Assembly: GCF_900168015.1 (NCBI RefSeq)
Contig: NZ_FUYR01000001.1
Span: 157,968-221,967, forward strand
Direction of reading: 5' to 3'
Length of the DNA: 64,000 nucleotides
From: Daejeonella lutea
Lineage (GTDB): Bacteria > Bacteroidota > Bacteroidia > Sphingobacteriales > Sphingobacteriaceae
Position 1 is the stretch's first letter. The number at the start of each line of letters is the position of its first letter. Under the pieces are notes generated by a model, which was given only the letters and a program-made list of their open reading frames with translations, had not been told where the DNA came from and did not search any database. The position numbers and the translations under genes are program-made. Positions 36,043 through 45,742 of this stretch are shown here, one piece after another.

Positions 36043-37243
36043 GTACATACTCATTCTATTCCTGATTGTATTCATTTCAGCATGTTCAAAAAGGGTAGTT
36101 CCTGTTAGACCTGATGGCGTTAAAGTACCGCCGGTAGATCAGAAAAATGAAGAAGTACGCCCTGTCAAAAAAGATATCGACCATTCTGTAGTTCTTCTTC
36201 TCCCGTTCGAGCTTAATACTATCAATCTCAAAACCGCGGGAGCAAAGGAGCTTGGAAAAGCTGATTTGGCCGTAGACTTTTATCAGGGATTTAGACTTGC
36301 ACTTGATTCTCTTTCCAAAAATGGACATAATTATAAACTTCAGGTATTTGATACACAGGATCAGGAAGCTCGGGTAGTGAATTTAGCACGAGCTGCGTCT
36401 GTAAATGAAAACGATATTGTTATCGGACCGGTGTTCCCTGATGCACTGAGTACTTTTTCAGAGTTTTTTGAAAAGAATCCAGCTAAACTAATTGTGTCAC
36501 CGCTTGCTGCATCTTTGCCTTCACAGTTTAAAAACTCTAATCTAGTCACGGTAAATAACAGCGTTGATCAGCATGGTTGGAAGATAGCCGATTATATCGT
36601 TCGTAACTACAAACCAGAAACTGTAAACATTGTATTGGTGAATACCAAGAAGAACGATGACGAAAAGTTTTCTGCGCCACTAAGAAAATATATCAGCGAG
36701 CTTTCAAAGGGTAAGTTTAAGATTGTAGAACGGCCTAACGCAATCGGGCTGCAAACTTATCTTAGTTCGACCAAGAGTAATGTGGTAATTCTTTCATCTT
36801 CAGACCGGGCTTTTTTGCTGCCAACTATCGATAAACTTTATAAATTAACGACTGAGAATTATAAAATTGAACTCGTTGGGCACCCCAATTGGACTAAGGC
36901 AAGTTTTCTTGAAGGGACCAAAATGCAGGCGTTAAAGACAAAATTGACATCTTCTTATTTTGTAGATTATAAAGCGGGTAATGTAAAGAATTTTATCGCG
37001 AGGTATCGCGATGAATTTGGTTTTGAACCCTCAGAGTTCTCCTTCAAAGGCTTTGATGTGGGGTATTATTTTGGCGGCTTACTCGAAAAGTATGGTAAGG
37101 ATTATGCACAACACGTTGGTAAAGAGCTATATTACGGCCTCCATAATAATTTTCGTTTTTCAAAAGACCCTCTGACTGGTTATAGCAATTCAGAACTAAT
37201 GTTGCTTACCTATCGTGCACTGGAATTACAACCAATACGATGA
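35999..37243 (+). CDS. Lipoprotein with periplasmic binding protein type I fold
   Basis: A 414-residue lipoprotein: the hydrophobic signal ends in the lipobox ISAC near residue 29, then a charged linker. The body resembles type I periplasmic binding proteins/amino acid ABC substrate-binding proteins ([33 protein letters not shown]). No ABC transporter genes are nearby, so a peptidoglycan or lipoprotein role like that of LpoA (which has such a domain) is possible; that is inference. ATG 35999 lies inside guaA (44-nt overlap); no other ATG precedes the signal helix. It overlaps the next gene by 4 nt. Confidence 0.8.
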   Translation: MILVPNPLQLSNGNKYILILFLIVFISACSKRVVPVRPDGVKVPPVDQKNEEVRPVKKDIDHSVVLLLPFELNTINLKTAGAKELGKADLAVDFYQGFRLALDSLSKNGHNYKLQVFDTQDQEARVVNLARAASVNENDIVIGPVFPDALSTFSEFFEKNPAKLIVSPLAASLPSQFKNSNLVTVNNSVDQHGWKIADYIVRNYKPETVNIVLVNTKKNDDEKFSAPLRKYISELSKGKFKIVERPNAIGLQTYLSSTKSNVVILSSSDRAFLLPTIDKLYKLTTENYKIELVGHPNWTKASFLEGTKMQALKTKLTSSYFVDYKAGNVKNFIARYRDEFGFEPSEFSFKGFDVGYYFGGLLEKYGKDYAQHVGKELYYGLHNNFRFSKDPLTGYSNSELMLLTYRALELQPIR

Positions 37244-38415
37244 GGTCAGAACAACAACTGAGAACTTTTTTACGTGTATTAGAAAGTTATCCGGAAGATC
37301 GGCCGCTTGCTAAATTTCTCCCTGAGTTTTTCAGAAAAAATAAGCAGATGGGCTCGAACGACCGCCGATCTGCGTCCAGGCTTTTGTATAATTATTATCG
37401 GTTGGGCAAAACTTTACCAGGCAGAAAGATTGAGGAAAGGCTTTTTATTGCGGAGTTTCTTTGCACGGCCGTGGATAATCCATTTTTACAACATTTTAGA
37501 CCTGAACTCAACGAGAAGATTTATCTAACCCTCGACGATAAAATTAGTTACCTCAAGGAAGAATACAATTTTAACCTTGAAGACGTATTTCCATTTGGAC
37601 CTCTTTCAATTGGGATTGATCCGGAAGTCTTTCTTAAATCCTTTTTTGTGCAACCTGATCTTTATATAAGGATTCATCCGCATAAGGAAGATGTCGTACT
37701 CTTCGCACTTTCGCAAACTGCGATTCCATTTAAACAAATAGGACAATATACTCTGGCCCTTCCAAACGGGACTAACCTGAACGCCATTTTTTCGGATACT
37801 GAATTTCCCACAAAGCCATTTGAGATTCAGGATCTTTCATCCCAGCAAACTCTCGGTTCTTTTAAACCGAACCGCTATGAATACTGGTGGGACGCATGTG
37901 CGGCGTCTGGTGGAAAATCTCTTTTATTATTCTCTGAACAGCCGGATTTAAAATTAGTTGTATCTGATATAAGGGAAAGTGTTTTGGACAACCTTGACGA
38001 ACGGTTCATTAATGCAGGCTTGCGCACCTATCAAAAGAAAGTAATTGATCTGACTCAAAACGTAGACCAGGTACTTCACGATTATCATTTCGACGGTATA
38101 ATTCTGGATGCGCCCTGCAGTGGATCTGGAACCTGGGGAAGAACACCCGAAATGACAAGCCAGTTTCATGAACACAAAATTCAGGGGTTCCAAAATCTTC
38201 AGAAGACTATAGCCTCGAATGTTTTAAAGTACCTAAAGCCAGGTAAGCCCCTGATTTATATAACCTGCTCCGTCTTCAAACAGGAAAACGAAGATGTCGT
38301 AAACTACCTTATTTCGGACCATGGATTGAAATTGGAAATGCAGGAGGTACTCAAGGGATACGAAAATAAAGCGGACACGATGTTTGCAGCAAGGCTCATC
38401 AAGTCCGATCTCTAA
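37240..38415 (+). CDS. RsmB/NOP2-family rRNA cytosine-C5 methyltransferase
   Basis: SAM-dependent m5C methyltransferase, 391 residues. The SAM motif DACAASGGKS, DAPCSGSGTWGR with the release Cys, and ITCSVFKQENED with the catalytic Cys are all present. The N-terminal third is poorly conserved and may be a NusB-like RNA-binding region. It is likely to methylate 16S rRNA, but family members differ in target. Translationally coupled to the preceding lipoprotein gene. Confidence 0.9.
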   Translation: MRSEQQLRTFLRVLESYPEDRPLAKFLPEFFRKNKQMGSNDRRSASRLLYNYYRLGKTLPGRKIEERLFIAEFLCTAVDNPFLQHFRPELNEKIYLTLDDKISYLKEEYNFNLEDVFPFGPLSIGIDPEVFLKSFFVQPDLYIRIHPHKEDVVLFALSQTAIPFKQIGQYTLALPNGTNLNAIFSDTEFPTKPFEIQDLSSQQTLGSFKPNRYEYWWDACAASGGKSLLLFSEQPDLKLVVSDIRESVLDNLDERFINAGLRTYQKKVIDLTQNVDQVLHDYHFDGIILDAPCSGSGTWGRTPEMTSQFHEHKIQGFQNLQKTIASNVLKYLKPGKPLIYITCSVFKQENEDVVNYLISDHGLKLEMQEVLKGYENKADTMFAARLIKSDL

Positions 38416-38429
38416 TAATGTGCTAGTAA

Positions 38430-39005
38430 TTACAAGCCTGTATTGTGTCGGAAAAGTTTAATCGCTATTGCCAATAGAATTATCCCGAACGCTTTTCTCA
38501 ACACCGCCAGTCCGGTTTTACCAAGGATTTTTTCAAGCCAAATGGTATTCTTTAACACGATGTATACAAACAACATGTTTAGCATAATCCCAATGATTAT
38601 GTTTTGAGTGGCATATTCTGATTTTAACGACAGGAGGGTGGTTAATGTTCCGGAACCGGCAATTAAAGGAAATGCCAACGGCACGATTGACACACTCGAC
38701 GAAACTTCCTCTTTGAACAGATTTATTCCCAATATCATTTCCATCGCAATAATGAAAATTACGATTGACCCGGCTATGGCAAATGACGAAACATCCAGAC
38801 CGATGATTTTAAGCATTTGTTCACCTACAAAAAGAAATAAAATCATTAGAACCAATGCCACAATTGATGCTTTTCCGGATTGTATATGTCCAGCCTTGTT
38901 GCGAAGGGCGATCACGATAGGGATGGACCCAAGTATATCGATGATCGCAAAAAGGATCATTGTTACAGAGAGAATTTGATTGTAGTTAAATGCGAGGCTT
39001 TCCAT
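38430..39005 (-). CDS. MarC-family (UPF0056) membrane protein
   Basis: A six-helix inner-membrane protein of 191 residues. Family signatures are present: FAIIDILGSIPIVIAL near the start, GSIVIFIIAMEMILG and PLIAGSGTLTTLLSL. Function is not established for the family. It lies downstream of a terminator that ends the APC permease gene, so it probably has its own promoter, which I cannot identify in the short gap. Confidence 0.9.
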   Translation of the reverse strand: MESLAFNYNQILSVTMILFAIIDILGSIPIVIALRNKAGHIQSGKASIVALVLMILFLFVGEQMLKIIGLDVSSFAIAGSIVIFIIAMEMILGINLFKEEVSSSVSIVPLAFPLIAGSGTLTTLLSLKSEYATQNIIIGIMLNMLFVYIVLKNTIWLEKILGKTGLAVLRKAFGIILLAIAIKLFRHNTGL

Positions 39006-39045
39006 CTTGTTTATAATAATTTACAAGTAATGACCTTTAAAAAGC

Positions 39046-39074
39046 AAAAAGGTTCCAGAGTATTCCGGAACCTT
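39046..39074 (-). terminator. Rho-independent terminator of the APC permease gene
   Basis: On the minus strand, stem AAGGTTCC/GGAACCTT (39067-39074 and 39049-39056) with a 10-nt loop followed by a T-run at 39046-39050. Confidence 0.8.
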
Positions 39075-39096
39075 CTATTACAATTGAATTTTAGTA

Positions 39097-40569
39097 TTAT
39101 CTGTCTTTTTCGATGATTTTCCCATCTCTAAGTTCACGAACCTTGCTGTATTTTTTGCCATAGCTGAAGTACACCGCAACACCCAGTGCCATCCAGATAA
39201 ACAAACGAACCCAGCTTTCTGCAGGTAAAGAATACATAAGGTAAATACAAACTAATATCCCCATAATCGGCACAAATGGCACTAAAGGAGTTCTAAATGG
39301 TCTTACAGCATCAGGTAAAGTTTTGCGAAGAACTAAAATTCCAATACACACCAATACAAAGGCGAACAATGTACCAATACTTACCATATGTCCTAAGTCA
39401 GATACCGGAACCAGACCTGCAAAAAGACTGACAAATACAAGGAAGAACAAGTTTGTTTTCCATGGTGTACGGAATTCCGGGTGTAAAACAGCAAAGAATT
39501 TTGGTAAAAGACCATCTTTAGCCATAGTGTAGAACACCCGCGATTGGCCCATAAGCATTACCAGGATTACCGAAGTATAACCCGCCAGAATGGCGATAAT
39601 CAGCGCATCCTGCAGGAAACTGTATCCCGTCATAGCAAATGCTGTAGCAGCAGGTTTTGCATCACCTGCGAAATCCTTATAATTAACAAGACCAGTCATT
39701 ACGTGAGCAAAAAGGACGTAGAGGATTGTACATACCACCAGAGATCCAAGGATCCCAATCGGCATACCTTTTTGAGGATTTTTAGCTTCCTGAGCTGCTG
39801 TTGATACGGCATCGAATCCGATAAACGCAAAGAATACAACTGCCGCACCAGTGGAGATTCCACTCCATCCGAAGTTCTCAAATTTCCCTGTATTTTCAGG
39901 GATGTAAGGCACATAGTTGTCAGGATTAATGTGGCTCCATCCTAAAACTATGAATATCAATACTACACTTACTTTTAAAATTACGAGAAAGTTATTCATG
40001 CTTGCAGAACCCTGAGTACCACGAATCAATACCAGAGATAAAACACACACAATAAAGATAGCCGGAAGATTAATCAGGCCACCGTCGATCACAGTTCCGT
40101 CGCCAAGTTTCATCGTTTCCCAGGGCGAAACAATAAACTCGTGGGGAAGATTAATGTTGTACTTGTGAAGAAGTTCCAGAAGATATCTGGACCAGCTTAC
40201 TGCGACCGTAGCAGCTCCCAGTGCATATTCAAGGACAAGATCCCATCCAATGATCCAGGCCATAAACTCGCCCATGGTAGCATAAGAATAGGTGTACGCA
40301 CTTCCGGCAACAGGAATCATTGAAGCAAATTCAGCATAGCACAATCCTGCAAATGCACAGGCAAAAGCTGCAAGGGCAAATGAAATTGTCACGGCAGGTC
40401 CTGCATTTTCAGCAGCTGCGATACCTGTTAATGAAAACAGACCTGCGCCTATAATAGCTCCAATACCGAGTGCAACAAGATTAAAACTGGATAATGACCG
40501 CTTTAAAGTACCCTCACCCGTTTGAGCTGATTCGAGCATCAACTGCTCGATTGATTTTTTGTGGAACAT
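39097..40569 (-). CDS. APC-family amino acid permease
   Basis: A complete 490-residue paralogue of the truncated permease at the window start. N-terminal MFHKKSIEQLMLES, TM1 LGIGAIIGAGLFSLTG and FAFIGFDAVSTAAQEAKNPQ are typical of the cationic amino acid transporter branch of the APC superfamily. Twelve or more hydrophobic helices. Substrate unknown. Promoter TACGTTTG 50 nt upstream and a terminator downstream make it a single-gene unit. Confidence 0.93.
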   Translation of the reverse strand: MFHKKSIEQLMLESAQTGEGTLKRSLSSFNLVALGIGAIIGAGLFSLTGIAAAENAGPAVTISFALAAFACAFAGLCYAEFASMIPVAGSAYTYSYATMGEFMAWIIGWDLVLEYALGAATVAVSWSRYLLELLHKYNINLPHEFIVSPWETMKLGDGTVIDGGLINLPAIFIVCVLSLVLIRGTQGSASMNNFLVILKVSVVLIFIVLGWSHINPDNYVPYIPENTGKFENFGWSGISTGAAVVFFAFIGFDAVSTAAQEAKNPQKGMPIGILGSLVVCTILYVLFAHVMTGLVNYKDFAGDAKPAATAFAMTGYSFLQDALIIAILAGYTSVILVMLMGQSRVFYTMAKDGLLPKFFAVLHPEFRTPWKTNLFFLVFVSLFAGLVPVSDLGHMVSIGTLFAFVLVCIGILVLRKTLPDAVRPFRTPLVPFVPIMGILVCIYLMYSLPAESWVRLFIWMALGVAVYFSYGKKYSKVRELRDGKIIEKDR

Positions 40570-40619
40570 ACAATTGGTTTAGTAATGTTTTATATACGTT
40601 TTTATCATTTAACTGATCT

Positions 40620-40627
40620 CAAACGTA
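40620..40627 (-). promoter_or_regulatory. TAnnTTTG -7 promoter element of the APC permease
   Basis: TACGTTTG on the minus strand, 50 nt before ATG 40569. Confidence 0.5.
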
Positions 40628-40740
40628 ATTAATTTTATTTGAAAAATGAAACTCAGTTATGCTTTTGTTTTGGTAAACAAATGGTAGCTGGACGATTCTA
40701 AAAGCGGTCCTTAAAAGCTTGTAATACACTTTTTGTACAT

Positions 40741-40772
40741 AAAAAAAGGGATGTTCATAAGAACCTCCCTTT
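40741..40772 (-). terminator. Rho-independent terminator of the pyrophosphatase gene
   Basis: Minus-strand hairpin with a 7-bp AAAGGGA/TCCCTTT stem, one mismatch, 4 more pairs and an ATAA-complement loop, then seven T. Confidence 0.8.
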
Positions 40773-40794
40773 GGAATTTTTAAGCTATTCTGAA

Positions 40795-43029
40795 CTACCT
40801 TGCGATAGTATCAATTTTATTCGTAATTGTATCAACGGTTGTCGTACCTGCTGAATCAACAGCTATTATTTTAATATCTCTTTTTACTTCCATTTTACCA
40901 TCAATATGTGAAGTGCCGGAAGAAAGGTGAGGTGCGATAATCAATGATACAATTGACATTAATTTGATCAGGATGTTCATTGAAGGACCTGAAGTGTCTT
41001 TGAAAGGATCACCAACGGTATCGCCTGTAACGGACGCTTTATGTGGTTCGGACTTTTTGTAGAACATCTCACCATTGATTTCCACACCTTTTTCGAATGA
41101 CTTCTTAGCGTTGTCCCATGCACCACCCGCATTTGACTGGAACATACCCATCAAAACACCGGAAACGGTTACACCGGCTAACAAACCTCCTAAGACTTCA
41201 GCTCCGAAAGCGAAACCAATTATAATTGGAACAATTAGCGCAATTGCACCTGGTAACATCATTTCACGTATAGACGCTTCAGTGGAAATAGCGACACACT
41301 TTTCGTATTCTGGTTTTGCTTTATATTCCATAATACCTGGAATTTCGCGGAACTGGCGACGTACTTCATTCACCATATCCATTGCCGCACGGCCAACGGC
41401 TGATATACACAAAGCTGAAAAAATAAAAGGTATCATCCCTCCCACGAACAAACCAGCAAGAACATCTGCTTTGTAAATATCGATCGCATTAATTCCTGCG
41501 ACCCCAACGAAGGCAGCAAAAAGTGCCAGTGATGTTAGCGCAGCAGAAGCGATCGCAAAACCTTTACCAGTTGCTGCGGTTGTATTACCAACAGCATCCA
41601 GATTGTCTGTACGGTCCCTTACTTCGGGTGGCAAGCCACTCATTTCAGCGATGCCACCAGCATTATCTGCAATTGGTCCGAATGCGTCAATTGATAATTG
41701 CATGGCAGTAGTCGCCATCATACCAGCAGCTGCAATTGCCACTCCGTAGAAGCCGGCAAAATAAAAGGAGCCATAAATACCTCCTGCAAGCACGAGGATC
41801 GGTAATACGGTTGATTCCATACCTACTGATAATCCGGAGATTATATTCGTAGCATGCCCAGTTGAAGACTGACGGATAATGCTCATCACAGGACGCTTGC
41901 CCATAGCCGTGTAATATTCAGTAATGATGCTCATTAACGCACCAACAACTAAACCTACAACAATTGCATAAAACACATCCATATTTGAGAACTCAAAACC
42001 ACGGATTATCATCTCTTCAGGAAGCATCCAGCGAACAGCGAAAAATGAAACAATCGCTGTCATGATGATGGATGACCAGTTACCCATGTTTAATGCATTT
42101 TGGACACTATCAGTCTCTTTCTTTATCTTAACAAATGAGCAGGCAACAATTGAAAGTATCAAACCAATACCTGCAATAAGCATCGGAAGTAGGATAGGGG
42201 CTATACCACCGAAATTATCCACGGATTTGATCTCACGACCTAATATCATTGTTGCGAGTATTGTTGCGACATAAGAACCAAATAAATCGGCGCCCATACC
42301 GGCAACATCACCAACGTTATCGCCCACGTTATCAGCAATTGTAGCTGGGTTACGGACGTCATCTTCAGGAATTCCTGCTTCAACTTTTCCAACTAGATCA
42401 GCACCCACATCGGCAGCTTTTGTGTATATACCACCACCAACACGCGCAAATAATGCAATTGATTCGGCTCCAAGTGAGAATCCAGCCAGCACCTCAAGTG
42501 CCTTCTCCATCTCAATACCATTTATGTCTCCGTTTACGTTAACTACGTACATTTGATAAAAGACGATAAACAGACTTCCGAGTCCAAGAACTGCAAGACC
42601 GGCAACACCTATACCCATAACGCTTCCGCCGGTAAACGATACTTGCAAAGCTTTTGCCAAGCTTGTTCTTGCTGCTTGCGTTGTACGAACATTCGACTTG
42701 GTCGCTATGTTCATCCCAATGTATCCAGCTAAGGCAGAAGTAAATGCACCAATTAAAAAAGAGATTGCAATTACCCAGCTTGAGGTCTCTACAAGAGTTC
42801 CGGAGTATGCTAATAGTATTGCTGCAATTGCAGAAAAATAGCCAAGAACTTTCCATTCTGCTTTTAAAAATGCCATTGCACCATCAGCAATATATCCTGA
42901 CAAGCGCTGCATGTTTTCATCTCCGGCATCTTGTTTGGTTACCCAGGCAGATTTCAATGCCATGCTGATAATCCCTACAACACCTAAAACTGGTATTAAA
43001 TAAATCAAATTTTCCTGTAAAAACTCCAT
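40795..43029 (-). CDS. hppA: Membrane-bound cation-translocating pyrophosphatase
   Basis: Couples PPi hydrolysis to proton and/or sodium export across the inner membrane. The active-site motifs are intact: [40 protein letters not shown] and [14 protein letters not shown]. The segment [15 protein letters not shown] has Ala where potassium-independent enzymes have Lys, so this is the K+-dependent type; whether it moves H+, Na+ or both is not decided here. 744 residues with about 16 helices. Own promoter (43 nt leader) and terminator. Confidence 0.95.
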   Translation of the reverse strand: MEFLQENLIYLIPVLGVVGIISMALKSAWVTKQDAGDENMQRLSGYIADGAMAFLKAEWKVLGYFSAIAAILLAYSGTLVETSSWVIAISFLIGAFTSALAGYIGMNIATKSNVRTTQAARTSLAKALQVSFTGGSVMGIGVAGLAVLGLGSLFIVFYQMYVVNVNGDINGIEMEKALEVLAGFSLGAESIALFARVGGGIYTKAADVGADLVGKVEAGIPEDDVRNPATIADNVGDNVGDVAGMGADLFGSYVATILATMILGREIKSVDNFGGIAPILLPMLIAGIGLILSIVACSFVKIKKETDSVQNALNMGNWSSIIMTAIVSFFAVRWMLPEEMIIRGFEFSNMDVFYAIVVGLVVGALMSIITEYYTAMGKRPVMSIIRQSSTGHATNIISGLSVGMESTVLPILVLAGGIYGSFYFAGFYGVAIAAAGMMATTAMQLSIDAFGPIADNAGGIAEMSGLPPEVRDRTDNLDAVGNTTAATGKGFAIASAALTSLALFAAFVGVAGINAIDIYKADVLAGLFVGGMIPFIFSALCISAVGRAAMDMVNEVRRQFREIPGIMEYKAKPEYEKCVAISTEASIREMMLPGAIALIVPIIIGFAFGAEVLGGLLAGVTVSGVLMGMFQSNAGGAWDNAKKSFEKGVEINGEMFYKKSEPHKASVTGDTVGDPFKDTSGPSMNILIKLMSIVSLIIAPHLSSGTSHIDGKMEVKRDIKIIAVDSAGTTTVDTITNKIDTIAR

Positions 43030-43072
43030 GTATAACTCGCTGTTTAAATTGGTTATTTTTTTAACGTGACCG

Positions 43073-43080
43073 CAAAAATA
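43073..43080 (-). promoter_or_regulatory. TAnnTTTG -7 promoter element of hppA
   Basis: TATTTTTG on the minus strand, 43 nt before ATG 43029. Six-bp arms AGGCTT/AAGCCT lie just upstream at 43083-43088 and 43109-43114. The rest of the 290-nt gap to the next gene shows nothing clear. Confidence 0.5.
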
Positions 43081-43319
43081 GCAGGCTTATTCTATTATTC
43101 AAACATGCAAGCCTATAATGTTTTGGTATTCAATGATATTTCTTTTGCTTTCTGATCTTAGTGGTTGGTAATGAGATACTTGCATGGATTAATTATTTAG
43201 CGACAGAATTAGCTTTTTGCAGTCGCAAATTCGCTTGTTGGCATTTCGATAATTTTATTGATTTTGAGATAATTTTTTAATGTAAGTTTATTCCTAAATA
43301 CCTAAATCAAAACTAAGAA

Positions 43320-44738
43320 ATGAAGGAAGCTTTGGAACCAACCGAAATGAAACGGGAGCTTGGATTGCTTGATGCGACATTGATTGTTGCTGGCAGCATG
43401 ATTGGCTCAGGAATTTTTATAGTAGCAGCAGATATTACTAGAAATGTAGGGTCAGCCGGATGGTTGATAGCTGTTTGGCTCATAACCGGACTTATGACTC
43501 TAATAGCCGCTGTCAGCTACGGCGAACTAAGTGCTATGTTTCCCAAAGCTGGCGGGCAATACGTTTATCTTAAAGAAGCATATAATCCCCTTATTGGATT
43601 TCTTTACGGTTGGAGTTTTTTTGCTGTTATTCAAACAGGGACAATTGCCGCTGTTGGGGTGGCCTTCTCAAAATTTACCGCTTATCTAATACCGGGTGTC
43701 AGCGAAGATTTGGTTATGTTTACTGTTGGCTCGCTAACCGTTTCCCCAGCGCAAATATTAGCTATTGCGACCATTATATTATTAACATATATAAATACCA
43801 AGGGGGTCAAAGGTGGTAAGATGATTCAGACTACGTTCACTTTGACCAAGTTACTTAGCTTGTTTGGCTTAATAGTTTTTGGGTTCATCATGCTAAAGCC
43901 GGATGTATGGGATGCAAACTGGACGAACGCATGGAGCATGCAAAAATTAAATGGCGATGGGTCAGTGCAATCATATACAATAGCCGCTGCTCTAGGGGCA
44001 GTAGCCGCCGCCATGGTTGGTTCCATATTCAGCAGCGATGCCTGGAATAACATTACGTTTATTGCTGGTGAAGTTAAAAACCCGCAAAGAAATATTGGCC
44101 TAAGCCTTTTCCTTGGGACACTGATTGTGACTGTCATCTACGTACTGGCCAATATGGTATATGTCGCGGTTTTACCGCTCACAGAGATTGCGACAGCAGA
44201 GAAAGATCGCGTTGCAGTGGCAGCATCAAGTGTCATTTTCGGTAATGCCGGTACGGTTATAATCGCCTTGATGATTATGGTTTCGACATTTGGGTGTAAT
44301 AACGGACTTATACTTGCCGGTGCACGAGTTTATCATACGATGGCAAACGATGGTTTGTTCTTTAAAAAAACAGCAATATTAAACAAACATGCAGTGCCGG
44401 AATTCGGGCTTTGGATTCAGTGTGTCATGGCGTCCATTTTATGTTTGAGCGGAAAGTATGGGCAACTTCTAGATATGATATCTTTTGTGGTGGTGATCTT
44501 CTACGTTCTCACAATCCTGGGAATATATATACTTCGCGCCAAAATGCCGGATGCGGAACGTCCTTATAAAGCTTTTGGATATCCGTTCCTTCCAGCTTTG
44601 TATATCATTATGGGGATAGCATTTTGCACCTTGCTTATACTTTACAAACAGGAATTTGTTTGGGTGGGACTTGGAATCATGTTAAGCGGGGTGCCGATTT
44701 ACTATTTGTGGCGCGCGACAGAAAGTAAAACAGCCTGA
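43320..44738 (+). CDS. APC-family amino acid permease, LAT-like branch
   Basis: A third permease, 472 residues, from a different branch than the other two. TM1 reads LIVAGSMIGSGIFIVAADI, followed by GGQYVYLKEAYNPLIGFLYGW, typical of the L-type exchanger/LAT-like branch. GCNNGLILAGARVYHTMA is also characteristic. Inner membrane; substrate unknown. The only promoter-like sequence upstream is a one-mismatch TAAGTTTA near 43282. It ends at a strong terminator shared with the convergent TonB gene. Confidence 0.92.
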   Translation: MKEALEPTEMKRELGLLDATLIVAGSMIGSGIFIVAADITRNVGSAGWLIAVWLITGLMTLIAAVSYGELSAMFPKAGGQYVYLKEAYNPLIGFLYGWSFFAVIQTGTIAAVGVAFSKFTAYLIPGVSEDLVMFTVGSLTVSPAQILAIATIILLTYINTKGVKGGKMIQTTFTLTKLLSLFGLIVFGFIMLKPDVWDANWTNAWSMQKLNGDGSVQSYTIAAALGAVAAAMVGSIFSSDAWNNITFIAGEVKNPQRNIGLSLFLGTLIVTVIYVLANMVYVAVLPLTEIATAEKDRVAVAASSVIFGNAGTVIIALMIMVSTFGCNNGLILAGARVYHTMANDGLFFKKTAILNKHAVPEFGLWIQCVMASILCLSGKYGQLLDMISFVVVIFYVLTILGIYILRAKMPDAERPYKAFGYPFLPALYIIMGIAFCTLLILYKQEFVWVGLGIMLSGVPIYYLWRATESKTA

Positions 44739-44779
44739 AGTTTCAGGTAAAGAGGAAAAACAAAAAGGTACCTATGAGT

Positions 44780-44815
44780 AAAGGCCTGAACTGTTCCATT
44801 AGTTCAGGCCTTTTT
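44780..44815 (+). terminator. Strong Rho-independent terminator between convergent genes
   Basis: A perfect 13-bp stem (44780-44792 with 44801-44813, core AAGGCCTGAACT) with an 8-nt loop and a T-run to 44815. It acts mainly on the plus strand; the minus-strand T-run is weak. Confidence 0.9.
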
Positions 44816-44825
44816 GATTATTGCC

Positions 44826-45662
44826 CTAGTTTGAGAGGGAAAAGTTTATTGGAAGATTATAAGCCACCCTGACACTTTGCTTATTTTGGATCCCTGGTTT
44901 CCACTGCGGAGATTTTGCCAGAACACGCATCGCTTCTTCGTCACAGCCGCTTCCAATACCTCGAAGTACTTTTATGTGCGACAAATCTCCGTTTCGCTCA
45001 ATTACAAAACTCAAAATAACTTTCCCCTGAATCCCGTTTTCAGCAGCCATACCTGGATATCTTAAATTTTTTCTTAGGAATTTTATGAATGCTTCCTGGC
45101 CTCCAGGGAACTCAGGATATTTTTCAATGGCGTCAATCGGATAGATGTTTGTCTCTGATGGCATTTCAGCCGAACCTGTTCCAGCCGGACTACCGGTTGA
45201 CATTTCGACAGGATTAATCCCCGTAGCATCTGCACCTGCTGTAGTGCTTGTGCTTACAACAGATTGTGCAATTTGTAGTTGTGTTGGCGGCTCTACATTT
45301 GCTTCCTCTGCCTTTGCTACAACCATATTTGTGTATTGAATCGTTTTTAATGGTATTTGTTTCGCAGGTGGAGTTGTAGCAGGCGGTGTTAAAGGCTTAG
45401 GTTCATGTATTTTTGTTAAACTCACCTCCACCGGGTCCGGTAGTTGAGGTATTTCAATTACCGGTACCTTCCCGGACATCAGCCCATACGTCCAGGGCAA
45501 AATAATCGCAGCAGAAAACATGATGCAGGCATAAAGTAATGCCTTCGTCATAGTTTCGTTGCTTTGTTTTCTTAATTGGTAAGCACCGTAAGATTTGTTC
45601 CGGTTTTGGAATACAAGATCCAGCCACTGGGTCGTGTATAAATTTTCGTTGAAATTTATCAT
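44826..45662 (-). CDS. TonB-family energy transducer
   Basis: A 278-residue protein: a cytoplasmic N-terminus containing NRNKSYGAYQLRKQ, a single membrane helix near residues 43-65, a proline-rich periplasmic linker (EPKPLTPPATTPPAKQ), and a C-terminal TonB domain (YPGMAAENGIQGKVILSFVI, CDEEAMRVLAKSPQWKPG). It transmits proton-motive energy to outer-membrane receptors together with an ExbB/ExbD pair; one is encoded at 47940-49045. An 80-nt gap separates it from folC. Confidence 0.92.
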   Translation of the reverse strand: MINFNENLYTTQWLDLVFQNRNKSYGAYQLRKQSNETMTKALLYACIMFSAAIILPWTYGLMSGKVPVIEIPQLPDPVEVSLTKIHEPKPLTPPATTPPAKQIPLKTIQYTNMVVAKAEEANVEPPTQLQIAQSVVSTSTTAGADATGINPVEMSTGSPAGTGSAEMPSETNIYPIDAIEKYPEFPGGQEAFIKFLRKNLRYPGMAAENGIQGKVILSFVIERNGDLSHIKVLRGIGSGCDEEAMRVLAKSPQWKPGIQNKQSVRVAYNLPINFSLSN

Positions 45663-45742
45663 CAGTTCAGCTAATTAGGTTAATTATCTAGTTGATGATG
45701 AAAAATGATAAATTCCATAAAATGAGGAACGGGAACAAGAGC

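Noticed and set aside
1-40569. The two similar APC permeases as ends of a recent duplication or mobile element
   Set aside because: The proteins differ throughout, flanks are unrelated and no terminal repeats or transposase are present; ordinary paralogues.
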